A stretch of DNA of 9,102 nt, taken from the NCBI GenBank assembly GCA_025061935.1, contig JANWZY010000111.1:1-9102 (forward strand), read 5' to 3'. Below, piece by piece: positions 1-4,597 of the stretch. Positions within the stretch are counted from its first letter, which is position 1; each line of letters begins with the position of its first letter. The notes under the pieces were generated by a model, which had not been told where the DNA came from, ran no database searches, and was given only the letters and a program-made list of their open reading frames with translations. A program made the translations under genes and the position numbers. This stretch comes from Verrucomicrobiia bacterium. Lineage in GTDB: Bacteria; Verrucomicrobiota; Verrucomicrobiia; Limisphaerales; DTLC01.

Positions 1-37
1 AAGCGCAGCTATGGTTGCAGGCATCGCGGGCAAGCGG

Positions 38-175
38 TCAGGGTAACGGCCTGTTCAGGAAGTCGTTGTTGCGGGTCAGCTCGTCGAGCTGTGCGGGCGC
101 GAAATTATTCGGAGCTTGCGGTGGTCGTATGCCGGCGCCGCAGTATGATACCGGGCCGGGGGCTGAACTCGGCAT
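38..175 (-). CDS. Hypothetical 45-residue protein downstream of fabG
   Basis: A short ORF reads ATG at 175 to TGA at 38 on the minus strand, 67 bp after the fabG stop. I do not recognise the product. The N-terminal half is rich in Pro, Gly and Ser. The C-terminal half looks like real protein (NNFAPAQLDELTRNNDFLN, then RPLP at the end), and its codons mostly end in G or C, as in the neighbouring genes. There is no signal peptide or membrane segment. An AAAAGGCGAAAA stretch just before the ATG is at best a weak ribosome binding site. The ORF sits where acpP often follows fabG, but it has no DSL phosphopantetheine motif, so it is not acyl carrier protein. A competing 39-codon ORF overlaps it in another frame (105-224). 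The call rests on composition and position only. Confidence 0.4.
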   Translation of the reverse strand: MPSSAPGPVSYCGAGIRPPQAPNNFAPAQLDELTRNNDFLNRPLP

Positions 176-242
176 TTTTCGCCTTTTGATGGCGCAACAG
201 ACCTGCTTCGTATTTCAGCGGCATGCGGTGCCGAGCCCGACG

Positions 243-989
243 TTATTGCATGGTCAGGCCGCCGTCAACGGCGAGTACCTGACCGGTAATGTATCGCGCA
301 CCGGGACTTGCAAGGAACAGCGCGGCCTCGGCCACATCCTCCGGTTTGCCGAAGCAGCCGAGTGGGATTTGTTTGAGCATGGCTTCCCGCACATCCGGCC
401 CGAGCGCCTCGGTCATTTTTGTCTCGATGAACCCGGGTGCGATTGCATTTGCGGTGATGCCGCGAGAGGCAAGCTCGCGCGCCACGGACTTGGTGAATCC
501 GATCAGGCCGGCCTTGCTTGCTGCGTAATTGCATTGGCCGGCGTTGCCCATCAGCCCGATTACGGATGCAATGTTGATTATGCGGCCGGATTTTTGCTTC
601 AGGAAAACGCGGCTGAAAGCTTTTGTGAACAGGAACGCCCCCTTTAGGTTGATGGCCAGGACCGCGTCCCAATCGGCCTCGCTCATGCGCATGAGAAGGG
701 CGTCGCGGGTGATGCCTGCGTTGTTGACGAGGATGTCAACTCTACCCGCCTGCGCGAGGATTTGCTCTGCTGCGGCTTCGACGCTGGCGGCCTGAGCTAC
801 ATCTGCCGCCACGGCCCATGCGCGTCTGCCGAGCTTCTGCACTTCTTCAACGGTTTGGTCCAAAAATTCGAGCTTCAGGTCAACTGCGGCGATGTCCGCG
901 CCGTTTGCGGCGAATTTGAGTGCAATAGCCTGGCCGATACCGCGGCCGGCGCCTGTTATGACGGCAACTTGGTTTTCAAGCGGTTTCAT
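243..989 (-). CDS. fabG: 3-oxoacyl-[acyl-carrier-protein] reductase FabG
   Basis: A cytoplasmic short-chain dehydrogenase/reductase that reduces 3-oxoacyl-ACP to 3-hydroxyacyl-ACP with NADPH in each elongation cycle of type II fatty acid synthesis. The 248 residues match the usual FabG length. The TGAGRGIG nucleotide-binding loop is at residues 12-19, with NNAG at 89-92. The catalytic tetrad is intact: Asn114, Ser142, Tyr155 and Lys159 (YAASK). The C-terminal YITGQVLAVDGG stretch is typical of FabG. The gene lies 94 bp downstream of fabD on the same strand, so it is probably co-transcribed and part of a fatty acid cluster. The chosen ATG gives a standard N-terminus with the first beta strand right after it. 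No good Shine-Dalgarno sequence precedes it. Other SDR enzymes share the fold, but the fabD linkage makes FabG by far the best assignment. Confidence 0.95.
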   Translation of the reverse strand: MKPLENQVAVITGAGRGIGQAIALKFAANGADIAAVDLKLEFLDQTVEEVQKLGRRAWAVAADVAQAASVEAAAEQILAQAGRVDILVNNAGITRDALLMRMSEADWDAVLAINLKGAFLFTKAFSRVFLKQKSGRIINIASVIGLMGNAGQCNYAASKAGLIGFTKSVARELASRGITANAIAPGFIETKMTEALGPDVREAMLKQIPLGCFGKPEDVAEAALFLASPGARYITGQVLAVDGGLTMQ

Positions 990-1083
990 TTGGAGGCAAT
1001 GTTTAGCGGCTGCGAGGCGGCCTGGCCAATGAAAAATTCAACGGGCAGGGGAAGATCCGCCTCGCCCAATGCGTCGCGTTGCG

Positions 1084-2022
1084 TCAAGTTGTCTGGTCGG
1101 CCAGCGCTTTTGCTGTGGCTTCGAGGCTCGCCGCATCCGAGACGTTCATTATTTGCGCGGCCTTGTCTATGCGTTTCATAAACCCGCTGAGCACCGTGCC
1201 TGGGCCAAACTCGATGAACCGCGTGAAGCCATGGGTCAGCAGATACCGCATTGATTGCTCCCATCGGACGGGTGCGGTCAACTGTTGCACGAGCAGCGCG
1301 CGGATGTCCTCGACCTGGCCGTGCGGCTGCGCTGTGACGTTCGAGATGACCGGCACACGTGGCGCCTGCAATGGGACTGCGTCTATGGCAGCTTTCAGTT
1401 TCGGCTGTGCGCTGGCCATGAGCGGGGAGTGGAACGCACCCGCTACAGCGAGTCGGACTGCGCGTTTCGCGCCGGCTGCGGAGGCGAGCGCTATGGCGCG
1501 CTCGATTTTGGTGGCCTCGCCGGATATGACAAGCTGCCCGGGGCAGTTGAGATTGGCCAGTGTCACCCCCGCTTCGGCGCAAACTTGGCGCGTCTTTTCT
1601 TCGTCGAGTCCGATTATCGCTGCCATTGCGCCTGCCGTAGCGTTGCACGCTTCTTGCATGAACCGGCCGCGTTGGTGCACAAGTCGCAGGCCGTGCTCGA
1701 AGCTCAGCGCGCCTGCAGCGGCCAGCGCGGTGAATTCGCCCAGGGACAAGCCTGCCGTGGCGTGGAATTCGAGACTCGGCACGCGCTGTTTCAACAGCTC
1801 GAACGCGACCCAGCTAACGAGGTAAATGGCCGGCTGCGCGTTCTCGGTCTTCGTCAGCTCGGCGTCGGGTCCGTTGAAGCATATGCTTGCCAGGTCGTAG
1901 CCGAGTACTTCATTGGCGCGGTCGAACCACGTTTTTGCGGTCGGCGACGCATCGGCAAAGTCCTTGCCCATGCCGACAGTTTGTGCGCCTTGTCCGGCGA
2001 ATAGTAATGCGGTTTTGTGCAT
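1084..2022 (-). CDS. fabD: Malonyl-CoA:ACP transacylase FabD
   Basis: Transfers the malonyl group from CoA to acyl carrier protein, supplying the extender unit for type II fatty acid synthesis in the cytoplasm. The 312 residues fit the family. The N-terminal FAGQGAQ motif is at 8-14. The nucleophile elbow is GLSLGE at 91-96 with Ser93. An Arg that should bind the malonyl carboxylate lies at 118 (QRGRFMQEA). The catalytic His is 198 in GAFHSP, and EFGPG at 271-275 is the usual C-terminal motif. The elbow departs from the common GHSLGE: the residue before the nucleophile is Leu, not His. All other expected residues are present, so I take it as active. fabG follows 94 bp downstream. A GAGA stretch lies a few bases upstream of the ATG at 2022 and is at best a weak ribosome binding site. 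Confidence 0.95.
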   Translation of the reverse strand: MHKTALLFAGQGAQTVGMGKDFADASPTAKTWFDRANEVLGYDLASICFNGPDAELTKTENAQPAIYLVSWVAFELLKQRVPSLEFHATAGLSLGEFTALAAAGALSFEHGLRLVHQRGRFMQEACNATAGAMAAIIGLDEEKTRQVCAEAGVTLANLNCPGQLVISGEATKIERAIALASAAGAKRAVRLAVAGAFHSPLMASAQPKLKAAIDAVPLQAPRVPVISNVTAQPHGQVEDIRALLVQQLTAPVRWEQSMRYLLTHGFTRFIEFGPGTVLSGFMKRIDKAAQIMNVSDAASLEATAKALADQTT

Positions 2023-2116
2023 GCGAGCAGTCTCTATCGCCGCGTGGTTGCGGCCTAAGGTTCTATAACCGAATGTGTCGAACCGTTGGGACTCGGCGTT
2101 AGACTGACCTATTTTC

Positions 2117-2680
2117 TCACTTACGCTGGTATGTGCCCATTAACTGGCCTTGCGCGAGAATGTGGCCTTTCATGGCTTTTTCGACCTCGGCTTTGGTTGC
2201 GCCGGGTTTAAGCCCGAGCATGGTGTCGAGCGCGTACAGCTTGAAGTAGTACCGGTGCGGCTTGCCCGGCGGCGGGCACGGTCCCCCGTAGCCGATCCGT
2301 CTGAAATCGTTTATGCCTTGCTTGGCGCCGTTGGGCAGCTCGGATGATTTGGGCACGCCTTCAGACAAGCCTGCCGTGGTTGGTGGCAGGTCATACAGCA
2401 CCCAGTGCACCCATGTGCCGACGGGCGCGTCCGGGTCGTCAGAGATCAAGACCAGGCTTTTTGCTTCTGGCGGCACATTTGTCCAGTTCAATGGCGGCGA
2501 TACGTCTTCGCCGTCGCAGGTGTATTTGCTCGGAATCGGTTTGCCGTCTTGGAATGCCGGACTGGTCACTTGGATTTTCATGGCTTGCGACTCGGTTGCT
2601 AGGTTTGACTCGGCTGAGGCACCGCCCAGCCAAGCTGTGCTTGAAACCGCCATTGCAAGGATGGCGTAACGTAGCTTCAT
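2117..2680 (-). CDS. Exported YbhB/YbcL-family (PEBP-like) protein
   Basis: A phosphatidylethanolamine-binding-protein family member of the bacterial YbhB/YbcL type (Raf kinase inhibitor-like), 187 residues. The first 23 residues look like a Sec signal peptide: MKLRY, a hydrophobic run, then ASA before residue 24. The mature protein is therefore probably periplasmic. The family's ligand-pocket signatures are present: DPDAPVGTWVHWVLYDLP at 82-99 and GYGGPCPPPGKPHRYYFKLY at 130-149, with His92 and His142 as likely anion-site residues. The cellular role of bacterial members is poorly defined, and no substrate can be read from the sequence. Without the leader, the length agrees with E. coli YbhB. 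The gene lies 94 bp upstream of fabD on the same strand, but nothing ties it to lipid synthesis beyond adjacency. Confidence 0.92.
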   Translation of the reverse strand: MKLRYAILAMAVSSTAWLGGASAESNLATESQAMKIQVTSPAFQDGKPIPSKYTCDGEDVSPPLNWTNVPPEAKSLVLISDDPDAPVGTWVHWVLYDLPPTTAGLSEGVPKSSELPNGAKQGINDFRRIGYGGPCPPPGKPHRYYFKLYALDTMLGLKPGATKAEVEKAMKGHILAQGQLMGTYQRK

Positions 2681-2869
2681 TGCGCGCGCAGTTTAAACGG
2701 CTGACTTAGGGCCGGACTAGTAAAATTTCTGCCTGCGCCACGGGCTTTGCCTCGAAGTTCGAGTGCTGGCGGTCAGTCGCATTCACATTCCCGCTGCAGG
2801 ACGGGAAGGTCTCGATGTTAGGACGCGGCTTGACGAGGCTATTCAGATCTGCGCTAGGGCGTGACAGAC

Positions 2870-2887
2870 GGTTTGCTAAAGCCAACC
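2870..2887. repeat. Imperfect inverted repeat (small hairpin)
   Basis: GGTT at 2870-2873 pairs with AACC at 2884-2887, and an inner GC pairs with GC around a TAAA loop, with one mismatch between the two helices. It is the first of a series of potential hairpins in the interval. Its size alone makes chance formation possible. Confidence 0.4.
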
Positions 2888-2897
2888 TGGCGGTGTA

Positions 2898-2923
2898 GGC
2901 CATGCGCTTCTTGCGCATGTGCC
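2898..2923. repeat. Inverted repeat: hairpin of about 10 bp with a one-base bulge
   Basis: CATGCGC at 2901-2907 is an exact inverted match to GCGCATG at 2913-2919 around a TTCTT loop. GGC at 2898-2900 extends the stem to GCC at 2921-2923 past a single bulged T at 2920. There is no T-tract on either strand next to it, so it is not a canonical terminator. It could be a stem of a structured RNA or a protein-binding palindrome. Confidence 0.6.
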
Positions 2924-2996
2924 CCGGTTTATTCGTCCGGCCGACCTGCAGGCAACGCTGGGAGCCGAGGACTGCAACCCAGTTTGTCAACGGTAC

Positions 2997-3028
2997 GACT
3001 CTGGTAGGGCTTAGGCCGAATCAGAGTC
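2997..3028. repeat. Inverted repeat: 7 perfect pairs plus 2, with a 14-nt loop
   Basis: GACTCTG at 2997-3003 pairs perfectly with CAGAGTC at 3022-3028. One G-T and one T-A pair can extend it inward (3004-3005 with 3020-3021). The loop contains a smaller GGC/GCC pairing. The right arm overlaps the left arm of the T-tailed hairpin at 3025-3043, so the two cannot form together. Confidence 0.55.
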
Positions 3029-3043
3029 TGCAAGCAGATTTTT
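3025..3043 (+). terminator. Weak terminator-like hairpin with T-tract
   Basis: AGTCTG at 3025-3030 can pair with CAGATT at 3035-3040 (one G-T pair) around CAAG, and the T-run continues to 3043. The stem is short and only partly GC-rich, so termination would be weak. On the plus strand no recognised gene lies upstream. It would matter only if a noncoding RNA is transcribed rightward here. Confidence 0.3.
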
Positions 3044-3107
3044 CCGGCAAGGGGCGGGGGAACGCGCTTTGGCCGCCGGGCCATTTTCAATGCATCAACC
3101 GGGTTTA

Positions 3108-3167
3108 GGCCAGGCCTGCTGCGGCGCCGGCCAGAAACCGGCGTCGGAGTGCTAAATCTCCCTGGCC
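3108..3167. repeat. Nested inverted repeat: 7-bp outer stem around an inner hairpin
   Basis: GGCCAGG at 3108-3114 matches CCTGGCC at 3161-3167 perfectly. Between them CGCCGG at 3125-3130 matches CCGGCG at 3138-3143 around a CCAGAAA loop. Both helices can form at once and are GC-rich, so this is the most stable-looking element of the interval. It has no adjacent T-run on either strand, which argues against a simple terminator. Confidence 0.55.
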
Positions 3168-3253
3168 GGGTCTGAAGTACGGTTAGCCCCAGCGACTTTC
3201 TCTTGCACGGCTTTATTCGCCCTAAGTGTGAAGTAGCGATGCGGCTCGCCAAA

Positions 3254-3520
3254 TCAGATCAGGCCCGCATGTGTGCCGTCACAGTAGGGAGGCGTTTTTG
3301 TGCGTTTGCAACCGCACCAAGCGATGGTGCGTGGTTCGGTAATTGTTACTTTCACCGGCCGGAATTGTGTGCCCTTGTGTGAGCCGTCACAAAACGGCTC
3401 GCGTTTCGAGCGCCCGCAACTGCACCAGGAATAAGTGCCCGGGGCCATCTCAATCACGTACGGTTCAAGCTGCGCAGGGCGCGGTTGTGTCCCGTTGTCG
3501 CTGTTGCGTGTCACGGCCAC
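3254..3520 (-). CDS. Small protein with two CDGSH iron-sulfur motifs
   Basis: An 88-residue protein that should hold two [2Fe-2S] clusters, each bound by three Cys and one His. The first motif supplies Cys33, Cys35, Cys44 and His48 (ending FCDGSH), the second Cys69, Cys71, Cys80 and His84 (ending YCDGTH). Both follow the C-x-C-x2-S/T-x3-P-x-C-D-G-S/T-H pattern exactly. Two motifs in one chain resemble the mitoNEET-related CISD3 type, which works as a monomer, unlike single-motif mitoNEET. There is no membrane anchor, so it is probably cytoplasmic. Roles proposed for the family are electron or cluster transfer, and the partner here is unknown. The start is a GTG at 3520. An in-frame stop lies four codons upstream with no ATG between, and another GTG is two codons in. 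No Shine-Dalgarno sequence is visible. Confidence 0.93.
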   Translation of the reverse strand: MAVTRNSDNGTQPRPAQLEPYVIEMAPGTYSWCSCGRSKREPFCDGSHKGTQFRPVKVTITEPRTIAWCGCKRTKTPPYCDGTHAGLI

Positions 3521-3612
3521 ACCATTTAGTCAACGCGAGATCGCAACGCAACTTTAACCTTATTCCTACGCATGCAAATCGAACGCCTTGGCTAATTGAC
3601 GTACTGACTGAG

Positions 3613-3629
3613 CCGCGCAAGCGGTTTTT
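3613..3629 (+). terminator. Rho-independent terminator-like hairpin with GCAA loop
   Basis: CCGC at 3613-3616 pairs with GCGG at 3621-3624 across GCAA, a GNRA-type tetraloop, followed at once by five Ts at 3625-3629. Two weaker pairs can extend the base into the T-run. This is oriented for rightward transcription, yet the neighbouring CDGSH gene is on the minus strand. It may end a short plus-strand RNA or block transcription into the downstream plus-strand gene. Confidence 0.45.
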
Positions 3630-3679
3630 GTCTTGTCCCATGTCTCGGTCTGGCAAAGCGCTTGGGATCGAAGAGTCGC

Positions 3680-3683
3680 AGGA
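3680..3683 (+). promoter_or_regulatory. Possible Shine-Dalgarno AGGA for the ORF starting at 3689
   Basis: AGGA with a five-base spacer to the ATG at 3689. It is the only ribosome-binding-site-like sequence I noticed near the candidate starts of this ORF, so it decides the start chosen. The match is only four bases and could be chance. Confidence 0.35.
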
Positions 3684-3688
3684 AGCAG

Positions 3689-4132
3689 ATGCGGCTTCGT
3701 TTCCGGCTGGGCAGCATAATGATCCGGACGCTGCACGCTCGCGTAGGCGTGGTGACGAGCGCGTCTGGCGCGCGCGACACAAACGAGATCGTCACTGAAA
3801 AGGCCCCGCTGAATTTCGGTCAACGCAATCGCACCGTCCCGGCCATGCCGCAACGGATCAAGTCCTTGAACATGCCCATGGCGGTCAGCGGTTTGTTTGT
3901 GAAGCTGGGCGACAGGATTGTGTTTGATTCCGACAGGAATTGGTGGTGCTGCGCGACGATGCATTGGCTTCGGCTGGTCCCGCGCGAGAACAACGCGAAG
4001 GTTACGGAGCGGGCGCGGCGCAACATCTACAAACAGCTCGGTCTGCCCGAAGATGCGTCTGTGAAATGCGTGTCCTTGCTCGCAACCTCAGGCTCTTATC
4101 ATTTCTGTGCCGACTGGTGGCTCCGTGCGTAG
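3689..4132 (+). CDS. Hypothetical protein, Trp- and Cys-containing C-terminal half
   Basis: I do not recognise this 147-residue product. The C-terminal half is clearly protein-like: FVKLGDRIVFDSDRNWWCC, later IYKQLGLPEDASVKC, and it ends near FCADWWLRA. Codons in that half mostly end in G or C. Two WW pairs and several Cys stand out. The core may be one compact domain, and no signal peptide or membrane helix is evident. The N-terminal part is Arg-rich and less convincing. I chose ATG 3689 because AGGA lies five bases upstream and third-position GC stays high from there. ATGs at 3719, 3845 and 3872 are in-frame alternatives, and 3845 would give a 95-residue protein. It is transcribed away from the CDGSH gene, after the hairpin at 3613-3629. 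Confidence 0.5.
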   Translation: MRLRFRLGSIMIRTLHARVGVVTSASGARDTNEIVTEKAPLNFGQRNRTVPAMPQRIKSLNMPMAVSGLFVKLGDRIVFDSDRNWWCCATMHWLRLVPRENNAKVTERARRNIYKQLGLPEDASVKCVSLLATSGSYHFCADWWLRA

Positions 4133-4140
4133 CACGGTCG

Positions 4141-4164
4141 GGCACTCGCACAAATTGGCACTCG
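4141..4164. repeat. Direct repeat of GGCACTCG, 16-bp period
   Basis: GGCACTCG occurs at 4141-4148 and again at 4157-4164. It could be an operator pair or chance. It lies 9 bases after the stop of the upstream plus-strand ORF. Confidence 0.35.
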
Positions 4165-4204
4165 TTGAGCTTTGCATAACACCGTAACCCTTTTCACACT
4201 GCTT

Positions 4205-4264
4205 CGTTGGAGCCCGGCTTGTGCCGGGTGTAAAATGCGCCAGCAGCGGCTTGCCGTTCCAACG
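4205..4264. repeat. Nested inverted repeat resembling a three-way RNA junction
   Basis: CGTTGGA at 4205-4211 pairs perfectly with TCCAACG at 4258-4264. Inside, CCCGGC at 4213-4218 pairs with GCCGGG at 4223-4228 around TTGT. A further CGG/CCG at 4247-4249 and 4254-4256 encloses CTTG, a tetraloop known to be stable when closed by G-C, as here on the plus strand. All three helices are compatible. There is no T-tract, and at 60 nt with no T-loop motif it is not a tRNA. It could be a small structured RNA, part of a 5' leader for the GH5 gene, or a palindromic extragenic element. Confidence 0.55.
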
Positions 4265-4421
4265 GTTAGTCTTGAAAGCGTAAAACCGTAGAAACTGTTT
4301 TGTGGGTTGGCGCCGGCGTCCATCGGGTTGAAGCCCTGTGTGAATGGAAAGGTGCTAAGCAGTATCGCGAGTCCCAATACCGTGAGCACGACCCGGCTAG
4401 TGTGGCGCGTTTGTTGCGAGA

Positions 4422-4447
4422 CTGTTCCAGGCTCGGCTGTTCCAGGC
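4422..4447. repeat. Tandem 11-bp repeat, 15-bp period
   Basis: CTGTTCCAGGC occurs at 4422-4432 and 4437-4447. The period is a multiple of three, so in a minus-strand reading frame it gives a five-residue repeat (LEQPS/LEQSR). This is compatible with a once-coding sequence, or with simple local duplication. Confidence 0.5.
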
Positions 4448-4597
4448 CGCGTCTGGCTACCGGGCCGGCCGTGTGCGTGTTCGGGTTGCGTTTCACGCAG
4501 AGCACTGGCAGACTGCCCCGTGCTTGTATCCGTGCGGCGGACGGGTATTACAGTCGCGAACGCAACACATGAACTGATCCTAGACCGATTTTGCGCG

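Larger units (their letters stand above)
2681..3253. other. Gene-poor 573-bp interval with several inverted repeats
   Basis: I find no convincing coding region between the YbhB-like gene and the CDGSH gene. Two minus-strand ORFs of about 100 codons exist, but they lack motifs and natural-looking composition. The interval instead holds inverted repeats in its middle: 2870-2887, 2898-2923, 2997-3028, 3025-3043 and 3108-3167, described separately. It may carry a structured noncoding RNA or a long leader for the YbhB-like gene. I checked by eye for RNase P RNA, tmRNA, SRP RNA and tRNA signatures and found none. No clear sigma-70 promoter was recognised on either strand. Confidence 0.6.
4133..4597. 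other. Gene-poor 465-bp interval upstream of the GH5 gene
   Basis: No confident gene lies here. The plus-strand frame in phase with the GH5 gene is open back to 4307, but that part reads as non-coding before the signal peptide. On the minus strand, one frame encodes a strongly hydrophobic run followed by a polar tail and another encodes a basic stretch, perhaps remains of a small membrane protein. The interval also holds a direct repeat of GGCACTCG (4141-4148 and 4157-4164), a nested inverted repeat (4205-4264) and an 11-bp tandem repeat (4422-4447). The promoter of the GH5 gene should lie here, but I cannot point to a convincing one. Confidence 0.55.

Noticed and set aside
1..24. Possible start of another minus-strand gene (ATG at 24, MPATIAAL then window edge).
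   Set aside because: Only eight codons are visible and there is no ribosome binding site, so nothing supports it beyond an open frame.
105..224. 39-codon minus-strand ORF overlapping the 45-residue ORF in another frame.
   Set aside because: Its composition is less protein-like and it ends in an Arg-rich run; the 38-175 frame has the better codon pattern.
986..1825. Long open frames on both strands across fabD (minus 986-1648, plus 1079-1825).
   Set aside because: They are frame shadows of fabD, low in natural composition and without motifs.
2022..2116. Promoter for fabD using TATAGA within GGTTATAGAACC.
   Set aside because: No acceptable -35 hexamer at 16-18 bp; the small palindrome may be chance.
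2706..3252. Two minus-strand ORFs of 94 and 107 codons between the YbhB-like and CDGSH genes.
   Set aside because: Rich in Arg and Pro, overlapping each other, with no motifs or start signals; they coincide with the inverted repeats.
3671..3700. GCAGGAAGCAGATGC resembles the conserved loop of bacterial SRP RNA.
   Set aside because: The expected GGTCAGGTCCGGAAGGAAGC context and the long flanking pairing are missing.
3640..3798. 52-codon plus-strand ORF with an acidic middle section.
   Set aside because: Its third-position GC is lower than that of the overlapping frame I annotated, and it has no ribosome binding site.
4205..4264. tRNA, because of a perfect 7-bp outer stem.
   Set aside because: Only 60 nt long, with no T-loop motif, no D-arm and no anticodon arm of normal size.
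4307..4597. N-terminal extension of the GH5 protein by 97 codons.
   Set aside because: The extension would bury the signal peptide and looks non-coding; ATG 4598 opens a normal leader.
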